DNA of 38,119 bases. It comes from Thermoplasmata archaeon (GTDB lineage Archaea; Thermoplasmatota; Thermoplasmata; Lutacidiplasmatales; UBA184). Made by a program: the position numbers and the translations under genes. Each line of letters opens with the position of its first letter. Position 1 is the first letter of the stretch. Shown here in pieces: positions 23,658 through 32,990 of this stretch. The notes under the pieces are model-generated. The model searched no databases. It saw nothing but the letters and a program-made list of their open reading frames with translations, and was not told where the DNA came from. The DNA lies in contig JASHPT010000081.1 in the NCBI GenBank assembly GCA_030037955.1, forward strand, positions 1 to 38,119. Direction: 5' to 3'.

Positions 23658-24740
23658 GTGACCGCGGAAGGTTCGGCACTACCCATCGAACCGGGGCTGG
23701 CGCCACTCCTCGCCGAGGCCGAGAACTCGGCCGCAAGCGCTGCGTACCGGGTCTTTCCTCGGCTCGGGCCCGACCTCTACCGCACCCTTCGGGAGTCCGG
23801 TGTCCGACGGATCGCTCTGCAGGTCCCGGCCGGCCTGACTCGCGGGGCCCGAGAGATCGCGGACACCCTGCGTACCGAAACCGGAGCGGACGTCCTCCTC
23901 GCCGCGCGGGCATGCTTCGGGGCGTGTGACTTTCCGGCTCCGGACGAGGTTCCGGGCGCCGACGCTCTCGTCCTGCTCGGCCACGCGCCAATCCCCAATG
24001 TTCGGCTCGCGCTGCCGACCTACTTCGTCGAGATGCGGCATCCAGGGGGCGACCCCGACCGGCTGGCCCGTCTCCTGGTCGACCGGAAACTCCCAAGCCC
24101 CCTGGGCCTCGTATGCTCGATCCAGCACCTGGACCTGGTCGACCCGCTCGTCGTAGCCGCTCGGCGCGTGGGCATCGAGTTCCTGTTCGCCGAAGGGGAC
24201 CGGAGACTAGGGTACGCGGCCCAAGCCCTGGGATGCAATTATACGTCGGCCGAACGGGTCGCCGACCGGGTCCGCGGGTTCGTCTTCCTGGGAACCGGAG
24301 ACTTCCACCCGCGAGGACTCGCGCTTGCAGTAGACCGGCCCGTGTGGACCGTCGATCCGCTCACGGCCCAGGTCGAACCGCCAATCGACCGTGCCTCCCT
24401 CGTCCGGGATCGCTTGCTGAGGATCGCGAGCTGCCGCGACGCCCGGAGATGGGGCGTGCTCGTCTCCAGCTTTGCCGGACAGAACCGGAGCCCGATGGCG
24501 CTGGCCCTCGTCCGCAAGGCACGGGAACGGGGTCGGGAGGCGGAGACCCTGGTCTTCGCTCGCCTCGATCCGGCCGACCTCATTGGCCGCGACTTCGACG
24601 CGTACGTGAATACGGCTTGTCCCCGCATCGCCCTCGACGACGCGGCACTCTACCCTCGGCCCATGCTCACCCCGCCGGAATTCCTGCAGGCCATCGGTGA
24701 ACGGCCCCTGGACGAGTATCGCTTCGACACCTACCATTGA
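23658..24740 (+). CDS. dph2: 2-(3-amino-3-carboxypropyl)histidine synthase (diphthamide biosynthesis, Dph2)
   Basis: A 360-residue noncanonical radical-SAM enzyme that transfers the aminocarboxypropyl group of SAM to a histidine of translation elongation factor 2. The three cluster cysteines, one per domain, are C90 (ACFGACD), C193 (GCNYTSAE) and C321 (NTACPRIALDD). Spacings of 103 and 128 residues match the archaeal Dph2 homodimer pattern. VLVSSFAGQNRSPMAL and the final RPMLTPPEF are also family-conserved. The start is a GTG 31 bp after a TATA-like box. It fits the translation theme of the run. Confidence 0.92.
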   Translation: MTAEGSALPIEPGLAPLLAEAENSAASAAYRVFPRLGPDLYRTLRESGVRRIALQVPAGLTRGAREIADTLRTETGADVLLAARACFGACDFPAPDEVPGADALVLLGHAPIPNVRLALPTYFVEMRHPGGDPDRLARLLVDRKLPSPLGLVCSIQHLDLVDPLVVAARRVGIEFLFAEGDRRLGYAAQALGCNYTSAERVADRVRGFVFLGTGDFHPRGLALAVDRPVWTVDPLTAQVEPPIDRASLVRDRLLRIASCRDARRWGVLVSSFAGQNRSPMALALVRKARERGREAETLVFARLDPADLIGRDFDAYVNTACPRIALDDAALYPRPMLTPPEFLQAIGERPLDEYRFDTYH

Positions 24741-24769
24741 GCCGGAGTCTCGCCCGCCCGCCACGGATC

Positions 24770-25171
24770 ATGCACCGTTCGCTTCGGTTGCTCGGCCCCG
24801 GCTTCCTCGTTGCCGGGCTCGTGCTCCTGGGGTACTCGCTCCGCACCGGTGCCGCGACACTGTACCTCGTGGTTGTCGTTCCGGTGGTCTCGGGATCTGG
24901 TCCCGGGTTCTACCTCGCCACGGTGCTTCTGGTCCTCGGCATCTTGCTGCTGCCCCTCAGCTTCGCGGCGGTCCGAGCAACCTCCGAGGACGAGGAATCT
25001 ACGTCGGCGGCACCGCCCTCCGCCGGCGGGGTGCTTCTCGTTGGGCCTGTCCCGATCTTCTTCGGCAGTTGGCGAAAGAACCCACCAATCTCCTACCGGT
25101 GGGCCGTGGCCCTGGGTATTGTCCTTGTCGCAGTCGTCCTGCTCGTGCTCTGGGGCTTCTCCGTATTCTGA
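24770..25171 (+). CDS. DUF131/TIGR00304-type archaeal membrane protein
   Basis: A 133-residue membrane protein from the ATG at 24770; a TTG at 24737 overlapping the dph2 stop would add 11 residues. Three hydrophobic helices are seen (about 6-24, 29-68 as a hairpin, 109-132). Before the last helix stands GGVLLVGPVPIFFGSWR, the G-x-x-x-x-G-P-x-P-I-x-F-G-S signature of the TIGR00304/DUF131 archaeal family. No function is known. Its last 79 bp overlap the 3' end of pdxT on the opposite strand, and the final transmembrane helix is encoded there, so the overlap looks genuine. Confidence 0.75.
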   Translation: MHRSLRLLGPGFLVAGLVLLGYSLRTGAATLYLVVVVPVVSGSGPGFYLATVLLVLGILLLPLSFAAVRATSEDEESTSAAPPSAGGVLLVGPVPIFFGSWRKNPPISYRWAVALGIVLVAVVLLVLWGFSVF

Positions 25172-25758
25172 CCCCAGACGGCGTCCAGGAAGGCCCGATG
25201 TATCCGGGGGTCGCCCGACAACTCGGGGTGAAAGGTAAGGCCCCAGACGTGGCCGGCCCGGACGCCCACGACCTCCGAGCCGCGGAACGCGAAAGCCGTC
25301 ACGCCCGAGCCCACCCCCAGGATCCGCGGGGCCCGGATAAATATCCCCGGGAAAGGGCCTCCGGCGAGGCCCTCTACCCGAACGTCGGCCTCGAACGATT
25401 CCTTCTGCCGACCGTAGTCGTTCCGACGAACCCGGATGTCGAGCGCTCCCAACGTTGTCGGGTCCCGGCCGGAGGGGCTCGGCTCCAGTCTTCGGGCCAG
25501 CAAGATCAGTCCGGCGCACGTCGCCAGGACCGGGAATCCCTCGGCGAGCTTCCGGCGGAGCTCGCCGGCGAGTCCGGTCGAGTCGAGGAGTCGGCCGATC
25601 GTGGTGCTCTCCCCGCCCGGCAGGAACAGTGCGTCGACCGACCGAAGGTCCGCCACCGAGCGTACCAGCTGAACGTGCGAGGCTGGAAGGACGCCCTGCA
25701 CCGCCGTCCAGTGCTCCGGCACGTCGCCCTGGAGGGCCAGGACGCCGACCCGCTTCAT
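25093..25758 (-). CDS. pdxT: Pyridoxal 5'-phosphate synthase glutaminase subunit
   Basis: A 221-residue class I glutaminase that supplies ammonia to PdxS for PLP synthesis. Motifs: GVLALQGDVPEH at the N-terminus, FLPGGESTTIGRLL (45-58), the nucleophile C81 in LATCAGLILLA, and the His-Glu of the triad in GLTFHPELSGDPRIH. About 24 C-terminal residues (from NTEKPQ on) go beyond the usual end and are encoded antisense to the DUF131 gene. The start overlaps the stop of the HMG-CoA reductase gene (ATGA), so it is the last gene of the grpE-HMGR-pdxT series. pdxS is not in the window. The product would supply the cofactor for the two aminotransferases nearby. Confidence 0.93.
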   Translation of the reverse strand: MKRVGVLALQGDVPEHWTAVQGVLPASHVQLVRSVADLRSVDALFLPGGESTTIGRLLDSTGLAGELRRKLAEGFPVLATCAGLILLARRLEPSPSGRDPTTLGALDIRVRRNDYGRQKESFEADVRVEGLAGGPFPGIFIRAPRILGVGSGVTAFAFRGSEVVGVRAGHVWGLTFHPELSGDPRIHRAFLDAVWGQNTEKPQSTSRTTATRTIPRATAHR

Positions 25759-27059
25759 TGCGGGCCGGGCGCCCGGAGCTCCTCGAGGATCTCCTTGGCC
25801 CGGTCGATCCGGATGCGATGCTCGGCGACGAGCCGGGCCACGACCCGGTCGATCTCGTCCGGATGCGCGCCGGCGGTCGCAGCGATGTTGCGGGCATGGA
25901 GCTCCATGTGTCCCCGCTGGATCCCCTCGGTAGCAAGCGCTCGGAGCGCGGCGAAGTTCTGGGCGAGCCCCACGGAGGCGAGCACCTGGGCGAGTTCGGC
26001 GGCGCCCTTGACGCCAAGGAGCTTCACGTTCGCCTTCGCCGTCGGGTGGACCGCGGTGGCTCCTCCGATCAGTCCGACGGCCAGCGGGAGCTCGATCGAA
26101 CCGACCAGATTGCCGTCCGGGTCCTTCTCATACGTCGTCAGGGGCGTGACGACGTTGCCGGGCTTGGCGTGGAATGCTGCATAGGTGTGGGCGCCGCTCT
26201 CGATGGCCCGGAAGTCGTTGCCCGTCGCGACGACCACCGCCGAGATGCCGTTCATGATCCCCTTGTTGTGGGTCGCACACCGGAACGGGTCGATCGCGGC
26301 GAAGGTGTAGGCGTCCAGGATCGCCTCGACGACCTCCGGACCCTTCCTCGTCTCCGTGGCCAGCAGGTCGGCCCGGAAGGTGGCGGTCGCCCGGGCCAGC
26401 CGGTGGGTCGCGAGATTGGAGATGATCCGGAGGAGGCTCCGGCCGCCGGCCAGCCGGGCGAGGTCGGGCGCGAGGGCTTCGCACATCGTATTGACCGCGT
26501 TCATGCCGGCGGCGTCGCGCGCATCAACGAGCAGATGGACGATTACCATGGGACCGCGGGGCGACGGGAGGACCCGAACCTCGAGGTCCCGGGCTCCGCC
26601 GCCGAACTTGATGAGCATCGGGTCCTGCGCGTTGGCCTTCTCGAGCAGGCTGTCCCGGGCGGCGAGGATCCGCAGGCGGGCGGCTGACGGGTCGTGGGCG
26701 TCTAGGATCTGCACCTGGCCGATCATCACAGGCGCCGTGGTCTGCGCTGTGAACCCGCCCGAGGCCCGGGCCACCTTCGCCGCATTCGAGGCGGCGGCGA
26801 CGACGCTCGGCTCCTCGATGGCCATCGGGATGAGGTAGTCCTTCTGGTTGATGCGGAAGTTCGTGGCGATGCCGAGGGGATACGCGTAGGCTCCGACGAC
26901 GTTCTCGATCATCCGGTCGAAGGCCGCCGGGTCGACCCCCGGGGGAAACTCGTAGGCGGCGAGCTCCGCGTCAGTGAAGTCGGCCCACTCCTTCAGCAGC
27001 TTACGCCGCTCCGGGATGGATAGGCGGTAGAAGCCCGAGATCTCCGACGATTTCTCCAT
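25755..27059 (-). CDS. hmgA: Hydroxymethylglutaryl-CoA reductase, class II type
   Basis: A 434-residue HMG-CoA reductase that makes mevalonate for archaeal isoprenoid lipids. Family segments: ENVVGAYAYPLGIATNFRINQKDY with EEPSVVAAASNAAK, HLLVDARDAAGMNAVNTMCEAL, ATHNKGIMNGISAVVVATGND, and the catalytic histidine region GHMELHARNIAATAGA. The N-terminal SGFYRLSIPERRKLL and overall length are typical of the soluble class II enzymes, which lack a membrane anchor and are shared by bacteria and some archaea including Thermoplasmatales. The ATG at 27057-27059 lies 17 bp behind grpE; the stop is coupled to pdxT. In this organism it is presumably biosynthetic. Confidence 0.93.
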   Translation of the reverse strand: MEKSSEISGFYRLSIPERRKLLKEWADFTDAELAAYEFPPGVDPAAFDRMIENVVGAYAYPLGIATNFRINQKDYLIPMAIEEPSVVAAASNAAKVARASGGFTAQTTAPVMIGQVQILDAHDPSAARLRILAARDSLLEKANAQDPMLIKFGGGARDLEVRVLPSPRGPMVIVHLLVDARDAAGMNAVNTMCEALAPDLARLAGGRSLLRIISNLATHRLARATATFRADLLATETRKGPEVVEAILDAYTFAAIDPFRCATHNKGIMNGISAVVVATGNDFRAIESGAHTYAAFHAKPGNVVTPLTTYEKDPDGNLVGSIELPLAVGLIGGATAVHPTAKANVKLLGVKGAAELAQVLASVGLAQNFAALRALATEGIQRGHMELHARNIAATAGAHPDEIDRVVARLVAEHRIRIDRAKEILEELRAPGPQ

Positions 27060-27076
27060 CGACCTTCCCCCCTGTT

Positions 27077-27685
27077 CTACGAGGACTCCTCTTCGGACTC
27101 TGGAGGATTCGACGACCGCGCCTTGTCCTCCGGAGTCGGAGGTTCCACAGACCCCTCTCTCATCGATGCTCGCGCCACCAGGACCTTGGCGGGCCGAAGG
27201 AGTCCACCCTGAAATCGGTAGCCCTGCTGGACGATTTCGGCAATCGCCCCCTCCGGGACGCCCTTGGGCGCCGGAACCTCGCCCACGGCTTCGTGTTCCT
27301 CAGGGCGGAACGGTTCCCCCACCTCGGCCGTTGCGGCGAAACCTACGGACCGGAGCGTGGTCTCGAGCTCATGCCCCAGCAACTCCAGGCCCCGGCGCAG
27401 CGGGTCCGACGCCGGCAGAGACCGCCCGGCCGCTTCGGCCTGGCGGAAACCCTCGACCAGCGGGATGAGACGACGAAGCAACGCGCCCTCGGCTTCGATC
27501 CGGGCGCCGGCGCGATCCCGCTCGGTACGACGCCGGAAGTTGTCGAAGTCGGCCAGGAGATACTTGAATCGTGTCTCCCAGTCCGCGGCGTCCGCCGCGA
27601 CCGGCGGGCCCGAACCGACCGGAGGCGTTGCGGGCGGCGGGGAACCGGCGTCCCCTTCGTCTTGGCCGTTCCCGTTGCCGTCCAT
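27077..27685 (-). CDS. grpE: GrpE nucleotide-exchange factor
   Basis: A 202-residue co-chaperone of DnaK. After a Gly/Pro-rich tail, WETRFKYLLADFDNFRRRTERDRAGARIEAEG forms the long dimeric coiled-coil with the conserved F-x-N-x-x-R-R. The C-terminal beta-wing is represented by FRPEEHEAVGEVP, then IVQQGYRFQGGLLRPAKVLVA, the GrpE signature. It ends in an acidic tail (NPPESEEESS). The ATG at 27683-27685 lies 28 bp after a minus-strand TATA-like box, so a leaderless mRNA is likely; the frame upstream to 27700 is not needed. dnaK and dnaJ are not adjacent, unlike in most archaea that have this system. Confidence 0.92.
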   Translation of the reverse strand: MDGNGNGQDEGDAGSPPPATPPVGSGPPVAADAADWETRFKYLLADFDNFRRRTERDRAGARIEAEGALLRRLIPLVEGFRQAEAAGRSLPASDPLRRGLELLGHELETTLRSVGFAATAEVGEPFRPEEHEAVGEVPAPKGVPEGAIAEIVQQGYRFQGGLLRPAKVLVARASMREGSVEPPTPEDKARSSNPPESEEESS

Positions 27686-27708
27686 GGATGGCCCGCGCAC
27701 CAGTGCTG

Positions 27709-27716
27709 CTTATTTT
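27709..27716 (-). promoter_or_regulatory. TATA-like box for grpE
   Basis: The minus strand reads AAAATAAG, centred 28 bp upstream of the ATG at 27685. Confidence 0.55.
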
Positions 27717-27862
27717 GGGGTTTCCATCGTTCGCGGGGACCCGATTCTCGAGGTAAGCGGCGCTGGCACCACCCTCCGGCGGACCCCCCCAGCCCGCGGT
27801 CTTCGAAGCGACCCGGACAGCGCTGGCTGGCGGGTTTTCGGCGCGGTTTCCGGGCCAAATAA

Positions 27863-29884
<2,022 letters not shown>

Positions 29885-29906
29885 GCCCGGGGCCGGCGGG
29901 TCGTCC

Positions 29907-30272
29907 TCACCGGCGGCCGAGGTCGTGCTCGAGGGTCCGGACCTCTTCCTCGACGTACTCGAGGCTGCTCCGCCAGACCTGGCGCACGACCGGCCCCACC
30001 GCGAAGAGCAGGGCGCTCACGACGGAGCCGACCGAGACGAAGGCCATCACCGAGGCGAAGATCTTCGACGCATCGTTCGGCAGCGGAAACGGCGGTCCCT
30101 GGCCGGTGGCGAGCATGCTCTCGAAATAGACTGAATCGACGGCATCGAAGCCGGCGAACACGTGGAACCCGAGCGCTCCGACGACGAGCACCGTTCCGAT
30201 TCCGGCGACCGCGTACACCAGGCGCCGACGCGCCGCCTTCGTCAGCCGGAGCGATGGCGGAGCGGTCATCAT
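29907..30272 (-). CDS. Small ion-channel-like membrane protein with a degenerate selectivity filter
   Basis: A 121-residue protein with the TM1-pore-TM2 plan of minimal K+ channels: TM1 about 18-38, a pore-helix-like DAVDSVYFESML (43-54), a filter-position segment ATGQGPPFP (55-63), then SKIFASVMAFVSVGSVVSALLFAVG (69-93) as TM2 and a charged coiled-coil tail (SSLEYVEEEVRTLEHDL). K+ channels have T-V-G-Y-G-D where this has A-T-G-Q-G-P. It could be a channel of altered selectivity or a structural relative that no longer conducts. ATG-ATG at 30270-30272 is 25 bp below a minus-strand TATA-like box (CATTTTTAGG, 30293-30302). It converges on gyrB with a 22 bp gap. Confidence 0.6.
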   Translation of the reverse strand: MMTAPPSLRLTKAARRRLVYAVAGIGTVLVVGALGFHVFAGFDAVDSVYFESMLATGQGPPFPLPNDASKIFASVMAFVSVGSVVSALLFAVGPVVRQVWRSSLEYVEEEVRTLEHDLGRR

Positions 30273-30292
30273 GACAGGCTCCCCGGACTCGG

Positions 30293-30302
30293 CCTAAAAA
30301 TG
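30293..30302 (-). promoter_or_regulatory. TATA-like box for the pore-like gene
   Basis: The minus strand reads CATTTTTAGG, centred 25 bp before the ATG at 30272. This is leaderless spacing. Confidence 0.5.
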
Positions 30303-30348
30303 TGGCGTCGCACTGGGCCGCGGCGCCGGAATGCGGCGAACAGGCACG

Positions 30349-30357
30349 GCTTATACC
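30349..30357 (+). promoter_or_regulatory. TATA-like box for the deaminase gene
   Basis: GCTTATACC centred at 30353, 26 bp before the GTG at 30379. Confidence 0.55.
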
Positions 30358-30378
30358 CCACTCGGGGTCCTGCCGGAG

Positions 30379-31686
30379 GTGACTCCGAAACCCGGGGCAT
30401 CGGTGCTGTTCCGCGGCGGGCTCCTCGTCACTCAGGACCCCGGTCGGCGGGTGGTCCGAGGTGACCTGCTCGTGCAGGACGGGCGTATCGCGGCTATCGG
30501 TAGCCTCGCCTCGGCGGCCGCCGACGAAGTGGTGGACGCGTCGAACTTCGCCCTCGTACCCGGGTTCATCAACACGCACACCCACGTCGCCATGGGACCG
30601 TTGCGAGGGATCGCAGACGACCGGGACCTCGGAGGATTTCTCGAGCGACTGTTCGCCGTGGACGCGCGGCGGGTCGACGCGGACGTCGAAGCGGGGGCGG
30701 CGCTTGGCATCGCCGAGATGCTGCTCAGCGGGACCACGAGCTTCCTCGACCTGTACTACATGGAGGACGCCGTGGCCCGCGCCGTCGAACGGCTCGGCAT
30801 CCGGGGCTTCCTGGGCTGGGCCGTGCTCGACCCGTCGATGACGACTCAGAAGGGCGTGCCGGTGGAGAACGCCCGTAGCTTCATCGGCCGGTGGAAGGAC
30901 CATGCCCGGGTCACCCCGCTGGCCGCCCCCCAAGGCGTCTACGTCTGTTCTGAGGAGACATGGCGGAAGACCCGGGAGCTGGCGGATGCGACGGGGACGC
31001 TGTGCCACTTCCACCTCTCCGAGACCCGACGCGAGGTCCAGGAGCTCCAGCAGAAGGTCGGCGAGCGACCGGCGGCGTGGCTCGACCGGATCGGCTTTCT
31101 TGGCCCGCGGATGGTGGCGGCGCACGGTGTGTGGCTGACCCGACGAGAGATCGACACCCTCGCCCAGCGTGGTGTGGGCGTCGCCCACTGCGCGAGCTCC
31201 AATCTCAAGCTGGCCACGGGGGGGGTCGCCCCGGTGGTCGAGATGCAGATGGCCGGGGTCCGCGTCGGTCTCGGGACGGATTCCGTCGCCAGCAACAACT
31301 CCCTCTCGATGCTCCGGGAGATGCACGTAGCCGGACTCCTCCAGAAGAACCACCGGTGGGACGCCACGGCCCTCACCGCGCAGGCCCTCCTCGATATGGC
31401 GACCCGGGAAGGCGCCCATCTGGTGGGCCGCTCGACCGACCTGGGCTCGCTCGAGGTCGGCAAGCAGGCCGACCTCGTCCTCGTCCGCCTCGACCATCCA
31501 ACGGTGGTCCCAGCGAGACCGGAAGCGATCGTGTCTCACCTGGCCTACTCTGCCTCGGAAGAGGCGGTCGACTCGGTCTACGTCGGAGGCGAGTGCCTCG
31601 TTCGTCGGCGAGCGCTGGTCCGCGAGCCGTGGGACCCGATCCGAGGCGCGGCGGAGCAAGCCGCCGCGTCTCTCTGGGCGCCCTAG
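30379..31686 (+). CDS. Amidohydrolase: S-adenosylhomocysteine/5'-methylthioadenosine/5'-deoxyadenosine deaminase family
   Basis: A 435-residue metal-dependent deaminase of the TrzA/ATZ superfamily. Metal ligands and catalytic residues: His pair in GFINTHTHVAMGPLRG, His with Glu in CHFHLSETRREVQE, the His in MVAAHGVWLT and Asp in GLGTDSVASNNSLSMLREM. A small beta-sandwich is made from N- and C-terminal segments (LVQDGRIAAIG; GSLEVGKQADLVLVRLDHP). MTA/SAH/5'-deoxyadenosine deaminases feed SAM by-products into purine salvage and occur in archaea. Specificity cannot be told from sequence. Its TAG stop overlaps that of the convergent lipoate-ligase-like gene by 3 bp of the 4-bp palindrome CTAG. 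Start GTG 30379 is chosen from the promoter spacing. Confidence 0.88.
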   Translation: MTPKPGASVLFRGGLLVTQDPGRRVVRGDLLVQDGRIAAIGSLASAAADEVVDASNFALVPGFINTHTHVAMGPLRGIADDRDLGGFLERLFAVDARRVDADVEAGAALGIAEMLLSGTTSFLDLYYMEDAVARAVERLGIRGFLGWAVLDPSMTTQKGVPVENARSFIGRWKDHARVTPLAAPQGVYVCSEETWRKTRELADATGTLCHFHLSETRREVQELQQKVGERPAAWLDRIGFLGPRMVAAHGVWLTRREIDTLAQRGVGVAHCASSNLKLATGGVAPVVEMQMAGVRVGLGTDSVASNNSLSMLREMHVAGLLQKNHRWDATALTAQALLDMATREGAHLVGRSTDLGSLEVGKQADLVLVRLDHPTVVPARPEAIVSHLAYSASEEAVDSVYVGGECLVRRRALVREPWDPIRGAAEQAAASLWAP

Positions 31687-32363
31687 GCGTCCAGCCCGAG
31701 CTCCTCGGAGAGAGTCTGCCGGAGCGTATCCGCCAGCTCCAGCGGAGGGCGCCCGGACAAAGCCTCGGAAAGACCGATCAGCTTCGAACCGATCAGGCTC
31801 GGCGGCAGGTCGAAGAGTGCCGTAAGTCGGGGAGCATCCACGGAGTACGGCAGGACGCCGTGATGGAGCAGCGTACTGGCCGTGAGGTGCTGGGACGCAC
31901 CCCCGACGGCCCGCTCCCCGATCCGGAGCACGTCGCCGGCTCCGGAGAGCAGGCAGTACTCTCCCGGGGCGGCCACGGGGGGTGCCCAGGTCGCCTTTAC
32001 CCTGTACGCGGCGAGAAATCGAACGACCCCGGCCCCGAGTCGGCCGTAGGCCTTGGTGAAGTCCCGCCCGACGCGGGGGTCGCTGCGGGGGAGAACGATT
32101 GACCAGGCGATGTCCTGGGGCGCGTGCCAGAGCCCCAAGCCTCCGGTAGAGCGACGCACCACCGGGAGCCCCACCGCACGGGCGCGTTCCGCGCACGGTG
32201 CCGTATCGGGTTGGCTCACGCCCAACGACACGGCGGAGCCTGAGAAGAGAGCCACCCGGACGGCCACACGGCCGGCGTTCAGGAGCTCTGCATCGCCCCG
32301 AAGATACTCCTCGGGGCTGAGCGCCGGTATCCGTTCTGAGGATCCGGCACGTGGTCGGCTCAA
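31683..32363 (-). CDS. Lipoate-protein ligase A-like protein lacking the canonical lysine
   Basis: A 226-residue member of the biotin/lipoyl transferase fold. It keeps VRRSTGGLGLWHAPQDIAWSIVLP (69-92), a version of the R-R-x-S/T-G-G-G-A-V-x-H substrate loop, and VGGASQHLTASTLLHHGVLPYSVD (153-176), which matches the G-S-A-Q...LHHGTLL end of the active site. At the position where the superfamily has an invariant lysine (K-I-x-G-S-A-Q), this protein reads A152-V-G-G-A-S-Q, with Arg just before. It may therefore use another lysine, or bind without ligating. The start is a TTG at 32363; an ATG is not available nearby. TATA-like AGATAACC lies near 32407-32414 on the minus strand, so it shares an A/T block with the divergent redoxin gene. 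Confidence 0.7.
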   Translation of the reverse strand: MSRPRAGSSERIPALSPEEYLRGDAELLNAGRVAVRVALFSGSAVSLGVSQPDTAPCAERARAVGLPVVRRSTGGLGLWHAPQDIAWSIVLPRSDPRVGRDFTKAYGRLGAGVVRFLAAYRVKATWAPPVAAPGEYCLLSGAGDVLRIGERAVGGASQHLTASTLLHHGVLPYSVDAPRLTALFDLPPSLIGSKLIGLSEALSGRPPLELADTLRQTLSEELGLDA

Positions 32364-32407
32364 TCCCTCACCCGAAGCCGGGTCGTAGGGACCTCTGCTT
32401 CCGCGTA

Positions 32408-32416
32408 AGGTTATCT
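32408..32416 (+). promoter_or_regulatory. Shared A/T block, TATA-like box for the redoxin gene (and divergently for the ligase-like gene)
   Basis: AGGTTATCT centred at 32412, 27 bp before the ATG at 32439. Its complement AGATAACCT is about 50 bp upstream of the TTG at 32363. Confidence 0.5.
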
Positions 32417-32438
32417 GCGAATTTCGGTCCGGTCAACC

Positions 32439-32990
32439 ATGGCCGAACTGACCACGTTTCAGCTGCACGCAGGGGATCCGGCGCCGCCCTTCGCTCTCCC
32501 CGGGGTCGATGGAAAGACCTGGAGCCTGTCCGACTTCCGGGAGAGTCCGTTCCTGGTCGTGACCTTCTGGTGCAATCACTGTCCGTACGTCCAGGCCTGG
32601 GAGGGTCGCGTCATCGCACTCCAGAAGGAGTTCGGTCCCCGAGGGGTGCGCTTCGTCCTGATCAACGCGAACGACGACCGGGAGTATCCCGACGACCGCT
32701 TCGACCGGATGGTGGCTCGGGCTAAGGAAAAGGGGTACCCGTTCCCGTATCTCCGGGACGACTCCCAGCAGGTCGCGCACGCCTACGGCGCACTGGTCAC
32801 TCCCCATCCGATGCTCTTCGGGCCGGACCGAAAGCTGCTCTTCCAGGGTCGGGTCGACGACAATCACGAGGACCCGAGTCGCGTGAAGCACCAGTTCCTC
32901 CGCGAGGCGCTGGTCGCCGCCACCTCGGGCCGGCCGATCGCGGAGCCCGAGCTACCGGTGCGCGGATGCTCGGTGAAGTGGCGGTCGTGA
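32439..32990 (+). CDS. Thioredoxin-fold redoxin (AhpC/TSA-like) family protein
   Basis: A 183-residue soluble protein. It begins with FQLHAGDPAPPFALPGVDGKTWSLSDF as in peroxiredoxin-like and TlpA-like proteins. The active site is FWCNHCPYVQAW with a C45-x2-C48 pair, then RFVLINANDD, PYLRDDSQQVAHAYGALVTPHPMLF with the cis-proline region, and a C-terminal GCSVKW found in this family. It probably reduces disulfides or peroxides in the cytoplasm; no signal peptide is present. The last 39 bp overlap the 3' end of nop5 on the other strand, and the conserved GCSVKW end lies within that overlap. Confidence 0.86.
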   Translation: MAELTTFQLHAGDPAPPFALPGVDGKTWSLSDFRESPFLVVTFWCNHCPYVQAWEGRVIALQKEFGPRGVRFVLINANDDREYPDDRFDRMVARAKEKGYPFPYLRDDSQQVAHAYGALVTPHPMLFGPDRKLLFQGRVDDNHEDPSRVKHQFLREALVAATSGRPIAEPELPVRGCSVKWRS

